NCBI RefSeq assembly: GCF_018100805.1
Contig: NZ_JAGJEA010000002.1
Coordinates: 434,001-498,000, forward strand
DNA length: 64,000 nt
Direction: 5' to 3'
DNA from: Aquimarina sp. MMG016
GTDB lineage: Bacteria > Bacteroidota > Bacteroidia > Flavobacteriales > Flavobacteriaceae
The number at the start of each line of letters is the position of its first letter. Positions within the stretch are counted from its first letter, which is position 1. Made by a program: the position numbers and the translations under genes. Under the pieces are notes generated by a model. That model did not search any database, was not told the DNA's origin, and was given only the letters and a program-made list of their open reading frames with translations. This document shows positions 35,930-45,340 of this stretch, piece after piece.

Positions 35930-36470
35930 AATTATTATTCTAATATTACTCTTAATAACCATTACGGGCTTTGATACCACATCGGATCAATTCATGACTC
36001 GTCAGGGGCAGGTTTCATTCTTCTCCTATACTTCAGTAGAAAATATAGAGGCAAAAAATAATCAAGTATTAAGTATAATTGATTTTGCTAAAGGAGAAAT
36101 AGCAGTAAGTATGCTCATGAATGCATTTGTGTTCAAGAAATCATTAATGCACGAACATTTTAATGAAAGTTATATAGAGTCAGACTTGTATCCTAAAGCC
36201 ACATTTGAAGGTAAAATCATAGATTTTGAGCCTCTGGCAACAGGAGTGCAAACCAAAATGGTTAAAGGAAATTTAACCATACATGGTATTACAAAAGAAG
36301 TAGAAATCAAGACTACTATCGAAAATACAAATGGTACTTATCGATTAATAGGAGATTTTGAAGCTACAGTTAAAGACTTTGATATCAAAATACCTCCGGT
36401 ATTGGCTCCCAATATTGCTAAAACTATATCAATACAATTTAGATTCGAATATCAGCCTTATGAAAAATAA
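35922..36470 (+). CDS. YceI family periplasmic protein (copy 2)
   Basis: 182 residues from the ATG at 35922, which gives a compact signal peptide (MNKIIILILLLITITGF). The mature domain has the YceI lipocalin-like segments KSLMHEHFNESYIESDLYPKA, GNLTIHGITKEVE and DFDIKIP. It is closely similar to copy 1 at 31159-31704 along its whole length. An earlier ATG at 35910 would overlap the OB-fold gene by 20 bases and is less likely. Probable isoprenoid-chain binding by family analogy. Confidence 0.88.
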   Translation: MNKIIILILLLITITGFDTTSDQFMTRQGQVSFFSYTSVENIEAKNNQVLSIIDFAKGEIAVSMLMNAFVFKKSLMHEHFNESYIESDLYPKATFEGKIIDFEPLATGVQTKMVKGNLTIHGITKEVEIKTTIENTNGTYRLIGDFEATVKDFDIKIPPVLAPNIAKTISIQFRFEYQPYEK

Positions 36471-37368
36471 AACACGTTTTCTTACATACCTTTTTATATA
36501 CTTAGGCTTCGGTATGTCAATATATGCACAAAGTTTACTTGATAAACTAGATAAAGAATATCCAGAAACTCCACAATATGAAATAGCAACTTTTAAATCT
36601 ACACGTATTGGGATTGGACATTCTATTGAAAACCGTAAAAAAGGAGTATTACAAGTAGTAGCAATGAATAGGTATTGGAATATTCCTAATCGTCCTAGTC
36701 AAAGCTTTGTTGCTGATAAATGGAGTGCCAGAATAGCATTAGAGTATGGTATTTCTGATCGATTAACTTTTGGAGTAGGAGGAACAACGCTAGATGGTAT
36801 TTTTGATGGATTCCTTAAGTATAGGCTTTTACATCAGCAAAAGGGGAGTGGTGGTTCACCTATAAGTTTGACATTGTTTCAGAACGCCTCTTATAAGAGT
36901 AAACGCAATAGACCTTTTGTAGATGTTAATGTTTTTGATGATTTTACCGATAAAATGGCGTATACCAGTCAGATTTTGATTGCTCGTAAATTTACTCCTC
37001 AGTTCTCATTGCAGCTTTCACCTACATTTATTCATAGAGCTTCATCAGCTTTTGATGAGGATCCTCATAATCATTTTGCTGTAGGTTTTGGGGCTAGATA
37101 TAAAATTGGAGGTCATATATCTATAGCCTCGGAATACTACTATGTGGTGAACCCATTGAAATCCATTGAAACCTATGACGCTTTTTCACTTGGTGTAAAT
37201 TGGGAAATGAGTGATTTAATGTTACAATTTATGATGACGAATACCAGAGGTATGGTTGAAGATGCTTTTATATTACAAACGCCTAATAATTTTAACCTCA
37301 ATGACGGTAATTTTATTTTTGGGTTTAATGCTACTTTCGTTTTGCATTTAAGTCAAAAAAAACTATAA
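36460..37368 (+). CDS. DUF5777-type outer membrane beta-barrel protein (copy 2)
   Basis: 302 residues from the ATG at 36460, chosen because it gives a signal peptide (FLTYLFIYLGFGMSIYAQ) and overlaps the YceI stop by 11 bases; the longer frame from 36358 runs out of phase through the YceI gene. The barrel resembles copy 1 at 30240-31157 (STRIGIGHSIENRKKG, RIALEYGISDRLTFGVG, FSLQLSPTFIHRAS). Unlike copy 1 it lacks the lysine-rich tail. Role is unknown; it probably forms the outer membrane part of the trio. Confidence 0.8.
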   Translation: MKNKTRFLTYLFIYLGFGMSIYAQSLLDKLDKEYPETPQYEIATFKSTRIGIGHSIENRKKGVLQVVAMNRYWNIPNRPSQSFVADKWSARIALEYGISDRLTFGVGGTTLDGIFDGFLKYRLLHQQKGSGGSPISLTLFQNASYKSKRNRPFVDVNVFDDFTDKMAYTSQILIARKFTPQFSLQLSPTFIHRASSAFDEDPHNHFAVGFGARYKIGGHISIASEYYYVVNPLKSIETYDAFSLGVNWEMSDLMLQFMMTNTRGMVEDAFILQTPNNFNLNDGNFIFGFNATFVLHLSQKKL

Positions 37369-37388
37369 TATCTATAATTGCTAATAAC

Positions 37389-37418
37389 AAAGAGGTTGCT
37401 ATCAAAAACAACCTCTTT
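37389..37418. terminator. Terminator after second trio
   Basis: A 10-bp stem AAAGAGGTTG / CAACCTCTTT (37389-37398 with 37409-37418) and a 10-base loop, between convergent genes; it can end both transcripts. Confidence 0.8.
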
Positions 37419-37467
37419 TCTTAAAACTCACTCCCCCAATTTTATAATCGCAGAGATTATAAATCCT

Positions 37468-38979
37468 TTATTTAATTAGTAATCTTTTAATGTACTTTTT
37501 ATCATTTATATTGATATCAACCAAGTAAACACCTGATTGTAAATATGACCTATTAATTAATACTTCTTGCATTCCTTTTTGTTGACTTTTCTCAGCTAAA
37601 ACAAGTTGTACCATCATTCCTTTTAAATCTTTAATTTGTATAGATACTTTACTTTTTTCTTCCAAAGAGTATGTGATTATTCCCTGATTCTGCAATGGAA
37701 TAGGATATAATTTGAACGAAAAAGGTTCTTTGTCTACAACGATTTTTGAAGATCGCACTTGATCGTTAGATAATATATTAGTCGTTCTGCCAGTTGTAGT
37801 ACATCCTTCTGTATTAATATCAAAATTAGAACCATATTCTGCGGTGAAATTGGGTAATAATGTCACTTCATATCTTGCACTATATATTACAGACGCTTGA
37901 TTTGATATTAGATTATTAGCACTACCCACAATAGCATTACTAGCTTCATAGTTCACAATACTACCACTCGGAATAACTGTGGTAATCGTTAGGTTTTCTA
38001 CACAAGGACCTTCGGTACATTCTGAAGCAAGTTCAGGGCGATCAAAAACAATAGATGTATGCATACGCTCTATTTGACCTTCTGTAAAATTAGCTCTACA
38101 GAGATAAGCATAAGACATAATATTTGTCGTATTCGGAGTATATTTTATTCTACAACCATCACTACCTGTACCTATATAATTACAATTTTTATCTACCAGT
38201 TCAGCTTCAGCAGGCCAATCATCATTGTCTGAATCAAAATTAGGTTCTGCAGGAGTATCACATACTAAGTCTCCAGCAGAAGAGCAATTAGGATTGCAAT
38301 TTGCAATAGGTATACGAGTTACTAGTTCATCAATTCCTCCTTCACCTCGTCCTCTGTGGCTGTGAAAGAGATCAAAATAATGCGCTACTTCGTGAGCCAA
38401 GGTTTTCTTATGATTTCCAAAACTGTTGGTGTCATCTGCATAGGCATTAGACATGACTACCCAATTTTTATTGTATAGTTTCTTATATGAAGAAAAAGAT
38501 CCCCAGTTAATCTTAAACTCTGATCCGGGAAACCCTACAGCATTGGGTACAAAAAATATATTTAAAGCATCTTCATCAATATTAGGCAAGGCCATATCAT
38601 ATTCAACTCCCTTATTATCTGTGCTTTCTCTTTTTATAATTTCAGTAAAAAAGATATCATTATCTATATAATTAATCTCACAAGGATCAAATGTAATATT
38701 TGTTTTTGCATAATCCCTGGCAAGCTGCTTCATAGCTCGTTGATAAGCGTCAATAGTAAGCCCTCCGGTACCTTTGGAGCTTCTTATAATGTGTGGTTTT
38801 AATTTAATCGTTTTCGGCATAACGATATCTCCTAGTTGTAAACCGGCACGATGTTGCACTACTTGGATTGCATTTTGATATGCTGCTTCTGTTGGTTTTG
38901 CTGCGCAGGGTTCTGGAATGGATTGTGACCAGGAATGGTATCCAAACAACATAACCATGATTAGAATGATATGTTTCAT
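37468..38979 (-). CDS. Secreted M43-type (pappalysin-like) zinc metalloprotease with T9SS sorting domain
   Basis: 503 residues. After a signal peptide (IMVMLFGYHSWSQ) comes a metzincin catalytic domain with HEVAHYFDLFHSH, giving zinc ligands H196, H200 and H206 and catalytic E197, and a Met-turn NIMSYAYLCRA. The last ~80 residues are a type IX secretion sorting domain (FKLYPIPLQNQGIITYSL, LQSGVYLVDI, KKYIKRLLIK). It is exported across the outer membrane and probably degrades or processes external proteins. A fibre-like gene lies 35 bases upstream on the same strand. Confidence 0.9.
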   Translation of the reverse strand: MKHIILIMVMLFGYHSWSQSIPEPCAAKPTEAAYQNAIQVVQHRAGLQLGDIVMPKTIKLKPHIIRSSKGTGGLTIDAYQRAMKQLARDYAKTNITFDPCEINYIDNDIFFTEIIKRESTDNKGVEYDMALPNIDEDALNIFFVPNAVGFPGSEFKINWGSFSSYKKLYNKNWVVMSNAYADDTNSFGNHKKTLAHEVAHYFDLFHSHRGRGEGGIDELVTRIPIANCNPNCSSAGDLVCDTPAEPNFDSDNDDWPAEAELVDKNCNYIGTGSDGCRIKYTPNTTNIMSYAYLCRANFTEGQIERMHTSIVFDRPELASECTEGPCVENLTITTVIPSGSIVNYEASNAIVGSANNLISNQASVIYSARYEVTLLPNFTAEYGSNFDINTEGCTTTGRTTNILSNDQVRSSKIVVDKEPFSFKLYPIPLQNQGIITYSLEEKSKVSIQIKDLKGMMVQLVLAEKSQQKGMQEVLINRSYLQSGVYLVDININDKKYIKRLLIK

Positions 38980-39014
38980 AGTATTACATATTAAAAAGTT
39001 ATGAAGTTTGATTA

Positions 39015-40310
39015 TTATTTAAAGCTCAATTCATTTACCTGCTTTTTTAATAACTCTAATTCTTTTTGCTGCGCTATTGTATGCAAAGTCAGTTCTTCTA
39101 TTTTTTCTAGTAATAAAGCATTCATATTGGCCAAGTCAAAACCTTCCTCTTGAACTTGCTTTGCAGAAGGGATATTAGCAAGATGCCCATGTTTTGTGAT
39201 ATATTTTTCAACTTCGGATAGTGATTTTATTGAATATTCAGGTGTAAAAACATAATCCGGCCAGTTGGCAAAAGTGCGAATCTTTAGTTCTTCGGCAATT
39301 ATTTTTCCTTTTACGGCTAAATCAAAACCTTGTTGAAAATCCGCTCCACCAACACTTAAATTTTGATCCACAAGCAACCCTTTTCCCTTTACTCGGGTAC
39401 CATTACTAAAATCTCCATCAGAATTTATCCATAGCTCAGAAACTTCAGTAGTTGATGGTTCTAATGCGATATTGAATTTATTATTTTCACCTTCAGTGTA
39501 TCGTCTTAATTTTAAAAACCCCCGATTACCGGCCAGTTTTATACTATTATTTCTAATTGCATTTGACGAATAAATCTGTCCTTCTACGTGTAATTTTGTA
39601 TTAGGTGATGTAGTACCAATACCGACATCACCATTATTAGTAATACGCATACGTTCGTTTATAGCATTTCCTGTCAGTGTACCCAAAAGAACATCACCAT
39701 TATTAGCTCCTCTTATGTTAAAGTCTCCGGATACTGCTGTTGGAAAATAATGTGCGTTTCTTGTTGATAAACCGATCCCTGGGACAAACAAACTACTGGT
39801 TTCTGAAGGCGAGAACAAAACTCCGGGTGCAATACCGGATAGTAATAAAAAAGCTTCTTTATTATCATCTTCATGGATATGTACTTTTTGCCTTGGGTTA
39901 GTAGTTCCTATACCCACATCTCCGTTATTTTTGATTCTCATTCGTTCATCTATAGAATTTGTTTTTAAGGTTCCAAAAAGTACATCCCTGTTGACTCCTC
40001 CTCTAACATTAAAATCCCCGGGAATCGCTGTCGGAAAATAATGATCATTGGATGTAGATAAACCAATAGCCGGAACTAGTAGATTTGGACCAATATTATG
40101 TGTTTGAGAGAATATAATCCCTGGCGCAATACCAGAAATTTGCATGAACGCTGCTTGATTAGCATTAGAATGTAGATGCAGTTTTTGCTGAGGAATGGTG
40201 GTGCCAATGCCAACATTACCGCTAGAAGGGAATGTATTTGATTGTCCAAAAGAAACACCAAAAGCGACTATAAAAAATGCTATTACTGAACTTGTGAAAT
40301 TGTTTTTCAT
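39015..40310 (-). CDS. Secreted fibre-like repeat protein with C-terminal coiled coil
   Basis: 431 residues from the ATG at 40310, which gives a proper signal peptide (SSVIAFFIVAFGVSFGQ); an earlier in-frame Met is less likely. It contains two tandem ~100-residue repeats (SGIAPGIIFSQ / SGIAPGVLFSP, each with YFPTA, GDFN and ERMRI) joined by the NNGDVGIGTT motif, which occurs three times. The C-terminus is a heptad-like coiled coil (LLLEKIEELTLHTIAQQKEL) that may trimerise. Such proteins are common in Bacteroidota with phage-tail-fibre resemblance; function is unknown. Confidence 0.75.
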   Translation of the reverse strand: MKNNFTSSVIAFFIVAFGVSFGQSNTFPSSGNVGIGTTIPQQKLHLHSNANQAAFMQISGIAPGIIFSQTHNIGPNLLVPAIGLSTSNDHYFPTAIPGDFNVRGGVNRDVLFGTLKTNSIDERMRIKNNGDVGIGTTNPRQKVHIHEDDNKEAFLLLSGIAPGVLFSPSETSSLFVPGIGLSTRNAHYFPTAVSGDFNIRGANNGDVLLGTLTGNAINERMRITNNGDVGIGTTSPNTKLHVEGQIYSSNAIRNNSIKLAGNRGFLKLRRYTEGENNKFNIALEPSTTEVSELWINSDGDFSNGTRVKGKGLLVDQNLSVGGADFQQGFDLAVKGKIIAEELKIRTFANWPDYVFTPEYSIKSLSEVEKYITKHGHLANIPSAKQVQEEGFDLANMNALLLEKIEELTLHTIAQQKELELLKKQVNELSFK

Positions 40311-40571
40311 GTGAAGTAGTTTTAATGAATAATAAGATGTTATATATAACTTGATTTGCAGGTATAAATGTAGTCTCATACCTTAGTGTGAAACAAGAAG
40401 AGTATGGTCAGATTTATAAATTTGGAGGAATCCTATTTTTGATGTAGTTGATAGATTTCTTCAAGTATAGTAGAGTATAAAAGCATATTCACCTGAATAA
40501 ACCCAAAGATCTGCGGTACTCTTCTGTTTTTTTAAATATTTTTACAGCACACAATCCATCAAACAACCAAA

Positions 40572-42329
40572 ATGTTAAGGGCATACACAAAGATTATGAT
40601 TGGTGTTCTTTTTTTTCTGTTCTTTATTTGTACCCATGCACAATCAGAAGAAAAAACACAGGAGATCGATACCACAATTACTCAAGAAGTAATTGATTTT
40701 ATTACTACTTCTGATTCCTTAAAGAAAATAAGGAAAATGATCAGAAATACCTCATTAAAAAATCCGGATAAAGCTTTAGTATACAGTAAATATTTTTTGA
40801 AAAGAGGTATTAAAGAAAATAATTATGATATACAACACTATGCTAATTTTAGAATAGCATATATTAACTATGGTAAATCCAAATACCTGGAAACAATACA
40901 ATATGTGGATGCGGCTATTGAGAATGTCATAGCATTAAATAATAAAAAGAAACTCGTAAATAATTATATGCTTAAAGGGTCAGTTTTTTTTGATCTAGGC
41001 ATATTTGAGAAAGCATTAATACCCTTTAATGAAGGCAGGGATATAGCAATAGCTCAAGATTATAAATTGAGAGAACTACAATTTAAGGCCAACATAGGAT
41101 TCTGTCACAGTAAATTAGAACGACACCAGGATGCTTTAGATATCTTAAAAGAGGTAATACAACAATTAAAAAAAGATGAATACCAAAAAATCAAAGGCTT
41201 TGAACAGACTCATCTTCAGGTTTTACTGGCATTAGGTTTATCATATGAAGAATTAAATCGACTATCAGAAGCAATCAAAACTTATGATCAGGGATTGTCT
41301 TTAATAGAACAATATGAGATCCCGGAGCTCAAAGGAGATTTCTACATAAACTATGGTGTAGTTTATTATAAAAAAGAGGAATATTATACTGCATTAGGTT
41401 ACCTAAACGAAGGTAGAAAAATGTTGAGTGCAATATACTCTGATAATTTTCCTAATATTTTGATTGCTAAATATCATATTGCAGAGTGTTTTTATAAACT
41501 TAAGCAATACGACAATGCACTTTCTTTACTCCAGGATAATTTTAGAATCATGAAGGAGACAGAAGAGTTTGGTAAATTAGAAGAAATGTATAAACTAGCA
41601 ATAGATATTGCAGAAATTCAACAAAAAAAAGATTTAGCAATTGCTCTTAGCTCAGAACATAGGGAAATTATGAATACCACATACCAGGATCAACTTAGGT
41701 CGCGTGATATTTTAATCAATAGACTTCAATCTAAGAATGACTTATTATCAGAGCAGAAAAGTACGGGAAAATTAAACGTAAAAATCGCAACTGGTATTGC
41801 TATAACCATGTTTATAACCTTACTAGGAGCTTTTGTTTGGTATAGAAAAAAGGTAGCTCAGAATGAAAAACGTTTCCAGGAATTAATGGAAAAGCTAAAT
41901 TCTAATCTAAAAAACATGGAAGAAAAAGAAGAAGAGAAGGAACATATTCATAAGGAAGTAATTGAAGATGAAAAAGCTAAAATAATTATCGACGGTCTCA
42001 AAAATCTTGAAAATTCTTCTTTTTTCTTATCAACAGATTGTAATTTGTATAGTACAGCAAAAAAAATCAATACTAATACCACTTATCTTTCTAAAACCTT
42101 GAATGAGTTTAAGAAACAGTCTTTTAGCGAATATTTAAATGAAATTAGAATAAATCATGCACTGATGCAATTACAAAAAGACCGTAAGTTTCGTTCTTAT
42201 ACGGTTCAGGCAATTGCTCAGGAATTAGGTTATAAGAGTGTGAATACATTTACAAAAGCTTTTAAAAACAAAACCAACTTGAATCCGTCTTTTTATATAA
42301 AACGATTAGAAAAGACAGTTCAAATATAA
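40572..42329 (+). CDS. Membrane-tethered TPR sensor with AraC-type DNA-binding domain
   Basis: 585 residues. A signal peptide (VLFFLFFICTHAQ) leads into a periplasmic TPR array (for example LLALGLSYEELNRLSEAIKT and NYGVVYYKKEEYYTALGYL), then a membrane helix near residues 402-422 (IATGIAITMFITLLGAFVWY), a coiled coil, and a C-terminal AraC helix-turn-helix (VQAIAQELGYKSVNTFTKAF). It can couple an envelope signal straight to transcription. It precedes a T9SS protein gene by ~108 bases on the same strand, a plausible target. Confidence 0.88.
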   Translation: MLRAYTKIMIGVLFFLFFICTHAQSEEKTQEIDTTITQEVIDFITTSDSLKKIRKMIRNTSLKNPDKALVYSKYFLKRGIKENNYDIQHYANFRIAYINYGKSKYLETIQYVDAAIENVIALNNKKKLVNNYMLKGSVFFDLGIFEKALIPFNEGRDIAIAQDYKLRELQFKANIGFCHSKLERHQDALDILKEVIQQLKKDEYQKIKGFEQTHLQVLLALGLSYEELNRLSEAIKTYDQGLSLIEQYEIPELKGDFYINYGVVYYKKEEYYTALGYLNEGRKMLSAIYSDNFPNILIAKYHIAECFYKLKQYDNALSLLQDNFRIMKETEEFGKLEEMYKLAIDIAEIQQKKDLAIALSSEHREIMNTTYQDQLRSRDILINRLQSKNDLLSEQKSTGKLNVKIATGIAITMFITLLGAFVWYRKKVAQNEKRFQELMEKLNSNLKNMEEKEEEKEHIHKEVIEDEKAKIIIDGLKNLENSSFFLSTDCNLYSTAKKINTNTTYLSKTLNEFKKQSFSEYLNEIRINHALMQLQKDRKFRSYTVQAIAQELGYKSVNTFTKAFKNKTNLNPSFYIKRLEKTVQI

Positions 42330-42437
42330 CGTAGTATTACCTCAAATTTATAAATCTGTGTGTTTTTGATATAAATAAACGTCAGGATATCAGTAACTTT
42401 TAGGTAATTTGTCTATAAACTCACAACTACCTCTTAC

Positions 42438-43208
42438 ATGAAAAAAAATATCTATCTTTTTTGGAGCTTTTTATTATTTGCGACTTCATACACAATATCC
42501 CAAAATTCTAATACATTAGTATTCGATCATTTAATTGACATCAATATGCAAATTTCGTCAACCGGAAAAATTACTTGGAAACTTCCTGAAAAAATACCTT
42601 CTCAGTTCTATCAAGATAATATTGTTGGCTTTCGAATTACTATAGAAAATATGACCAATAAGCCATCTCCTTATTTTAGTTTAGAATATCATCCTTATAA
42701 AGGAACTGATGGAGGTGCTCTACGACCTATTGTTGTTGATCCGGATGAAGACGATGATGATGGAGGCTTTTCATATATAACTGGTTCGAGAATTATTGTA
42801 CCAAATAGAGCACTTTACTTAAGAGATAGTTTAGGTGAAACAACGATAAAATTAGACTTGAAATATTCTAATACCGGTGATCCGACAAGCTATATTAATC
42901 TCGGTAATTATGAACAAACTGTTACGATACTTAGCTCATCAATAAGGCCACCTGTATCTATTGTTGAAGATTTTAAACTATATCCTAATCCTGTTAAAAA
43001 CTCATTGTTTATAGAGAATAGTGGAGTTATTGATTCTAAAGTACAATTATTAATTTATAATTCTTACCATAGCCTTACGGATAAAAGAGTTTTTATATTC
43101 AAAAAGAAAGTAATTACCTATGACAGCTCTAAATTAAAACCAGGGATATATTATTGTCATATTATTAAAGATGACAAAACAACTATTAAAGCCTTTGTGA
43201 AATTATAA
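42438..43208 (+). CDS. Hypothetical secreted protein with T9SS C-terminal sorting domain
   Basis: 256 residues: signal peptide (FLLFATSYTISQN), a ~165-residue beta-rich body that I do not recognise, with an acidic DPDEDDDDGG loop, and a C-terminal type IX sorting domain (DFKLYPNPVKNSLFIEN, LKPGIYYCHII). Export across the outer membrane is well supported; molecular function is not. It may be controlled by the AraC-type regulator directly upstream. The gene ends in a strong terminator. Confidence 0.8.
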   Translation: MKKNIYLFWSFLLFATSYTISQNSNTLVFDHLIDINMQISSTGKITWKLPEKIPSQFYQDNIVGFRITIENMTNKPSPYFSLEYHPYKGTDGGALRPIVVDPDEDDDDGGFSYITGSRIIVPNRALYLRDSLGETTIKLDLKYSNTGDPTSYINLGNYEQTVTILSSSIRPPVSIVEDFKLYPNPVKNSLFIENSGVIDSKVQLLIYNSYHSLTDKRVFIFKKKVITYDSSKLKPGIYYCHIIKDDKTTIKAFVKL

Positions 43209-43561
43209 TTACATATTTTATTTATGATGATTACCTCCTTTGCGATAGTGTAAAAGGAGGTTTTTTATTAATAAAATTTAAAATTCAACTCACTAATATT
43301 CTGGACGTACAACTAACACTTGTAATGTAACTATTTTATTTTCAGTTAATTGTGAAATTTTGTAAATAAAAACAGAAAAGCAAGGTAACATTTTACTTTG
43401 TTGCAACATTCATATTAAATGAATAAATATATATACCATAAAATAGTGGTTATTAACAATTAATTAAGATTTTAAATAGCATTCACCATAATCTTTTATA
43501 TTTTCGCTGCCGCTATTTTACCTCAAACAAAATGAAACATAATTTAACACCTACAAAAACT
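43209..43561. other. Intergenic region with a terminator
   Basis: 353 bases. Apart from the terminator at 43233-43267 it is AT-rich sequence that should hold the promoter of the following lipoprotein gene. I see no further gene or repeat. Confidence 0.5.
43233..43267 (+). terminator. Rho-independent terminator
   Basis: Stem ACCTCCTTT / AAAGGAGGT (43233-43241 with 43253-43261) followed by a T-tract to 43267, 25 bases after the T9SS protein stop. Confidence 0.88.
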
Positions 43562-44152
43562 ATGAAAACTGTAAAATTTCTTTTTATTCTGATTAGTAGC
43601 TTTGCTATTTTATCATGTGATTCTGATGAAAATGATATTGTAAATAATTTAGATGACAACTATCCAATAACTCTTAATTTTAAGAATTTTGATGAAGAGT
43701 TTACATTCTACCAAAACGGAGCTCTAGCTTTCGTTACTGATGAAGTGTTGAACAATTATAATAATTCGAGGATTTCTCTTAATAGGCAAGAATTAGAAAC
43801 AGAGTTTACAAATGATTATTTCAAGTTTCTTAGTGATACTGAAGTTGAAGTTTCTGAAAGTGGTGATATATTTAAGGCAGAATATGTATTTGAAGATGGA
43901 TTTTTATATCTAGTAGTCAATAATGGCAAATTTTTATATGGACAGGGAGATAAAACTAAACTACAATATAGACTTTCTGCTTTACAAACTAATACAGCAG
44001 GATCTTCTAATGCATACGAAGATGAGGATGATATTAATGATTTTCCTGCAACTTTCGAAAATTCAAAAGATTTTCATACGTATAATACTTTAGAAGACAT
44101 TCAAGGAGATGAGTTCTTGTTGATCCATAATCTTTCTGCTGTATATGAATAG
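43562..44152 (+). CDS. Hypothetical lipoprotein
   Basis: 196 residues from the ATG at 43562, preferred because it gives a clean lipoprotein signal (lipobox AILSC, about residue 19) without the ten extra residues of the upstream ATG at 43532. The mature protein is acidic (many Asp/Glu, for example YEDEDDINDF) and rich in short strands. I recognise no family. It stands alone between two terminators, so it is monocistronic. Surface or periplasmic location is inferred from the lipobox. Confidence 0.65.
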   Translation: MKTVKFLFILISSFAILSCDSDENDIVNNLDDNYPITLNFKNFDEEFTFYQNGALAFVTDEVLNNYNNSRISLNRQELETEFTNDYFKFLSDTEVEVSESGDIFKAEYVFEDGFLYLVVNNGKFLYGQGDKTKLQYRLSALQTNTAGSSNAYEDEDDINDFPATFENSKDFHTYNTLEDIQGDEFLLIHNLSAVYE

Positions 44153-44197
44153 TTAGCAGGGAATAAAATTCTAGATATTAATCTATAGAATAAAAGG

Positions 44198-44226
44198 AGT
44201 CTCTATTTAACTAAAAAATAGAGACT
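44198..44226 (+). terminator. Rho-independent terminator
   Basis: An 11-bp stem (44198-44208 with 44216-44226), 7-base loop, followed by TTTATTTA, 46 bases after the lipoprotein gene. Confidence 0.85.
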
Positions 44227-44401
44227 TTTATTTATCTGTTAGGTTTGTCTAATCACTGTTATGATGTATCTATAAATAATGTACAGTATTTTGCTTTCTA
44301 AAAGATTGACAAACTAATTATGTAAATTTTTAGTACGGGTATATTCATTTACTGATATAATTATATATTTGGTTTTTTGTAAATAAAATCCAATCATTAT
44401 T

Positions 44402-45298
44402 TTGAAATATTCTTACCTACTTATTTGTTTTTTAACGATTCAAAGTATCTGTGCACAGGATTATGTAGATCTGGTTAAAGTCGATTATGGAAACTTATTT
44501 AATGCTGGGTTCGAAAATAATGATGCGACAACCAATGTTACTTCATTGAATGTAAATATTACATACCCAATAAAATTAGATGATAATTTTGCCATTCTTA
44601 CAGGAATAGATTTTACACAACAAGGGCTAGATCTTTTTCCTAATGGTGATCAGTTTACATTACATTCTATTCGATTGAAAGTAGGGTTGAATATCAAACA
44701 TAGTGACCGATGGTCGGGGACATATCTTTTCTTACCTAAAATAGCAAGCGAAAAATTGCACACAGATGATAATTATCTTTTTTACGGCGGATTAGCCATA
44801 TTAAAATATCAAAAAAGTGAGAAGCTACAATATCGTATTGGTGCTTATTTGAGCAGTGAAGGGTTTGGTATATTAACGACCCCTATACTAGGATTGTATT
44901 ATCTTAGTGAGCAGAAAAAATGGGAAATGACTGCTAATTTACCCATTAATGCAGATGTAAATTATCGTTTTAATCCATCTACTGCAATAGGTTTTGGTTT
45001 TCAAGCACCAGTGACATCCTATAGCTTAGAAAAAGAAGAAGGTAATCCTCAATTGTACACCCAATCCTCAGTAATAGAATTTGGACCTTATTTCCAGCAG
45101 AGCTTTCTACAACAAAGTATTTTATTACGTTTACAAGCTGGTTATTCTAGTGTTTCGTACGAGGTTTTTGAGGAGGGAGATACATTGCCAATTCGCTTAT
45201 CCGCTTTTGAGTTTGACGATGATCGTAACCGTCTTAACCCTGAAATGATAGGTAATTTATTTGTAAAGGTTGGAGCAGTTTATCGTTTTAATTTATAA
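44402..45298 (+). CDS. DUF6268-type outer membrane beta-barrel protein
   Basis: 298 residues from a TTG start at 44402, directly followed by a textbook signal peptide (MKYSYLLICFLTIQSICAQ); no in-frame ATG lies upstream nearby. Alternating barrel strands (GLNIKHSDRWSGTYLFLPKI, MTANLPINADVNYRFNPS) and the ending LFVKVGAVYRFNL with a terminal aromatic-x-hydrophobic pattern support an outer membrane barrel. In Bacteroidota this family often lies beside LytTR regulators, as here (convergent). Function is unknown. Confidence 0.8.
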   Translation: MKYSYLLICFLTIQSICAQDYVDLVKVDYGNLFNAGFENNDATTNVTSLNVNITYPIKLDDNFAILTGIDFTQQGLDLFPNGDQFTLHSIRLKVGLNIKHSDRWSGTYLFLPKIASEKLHTDDNYLFYGGLAILKYQKSEKLQYRIGAYLSSEGFGILTTPILGLYYLSEQKKWEMTANLPINADVNYRFNPSTAIGFGFQAPVTSYSLEKEEGNPQLYTQSSVIEFGPYFQQSFLQQSILLRLQAGYSSVSYEVFEEGDTLPIRLSAFEFDDDRNRLNPEMIGNLFVKVGAVYRFNL

Positions 45299-45340
45299 GG
45301 AATAGATTTTCTGAGTTTACATTAAAAACTACAATACCTA

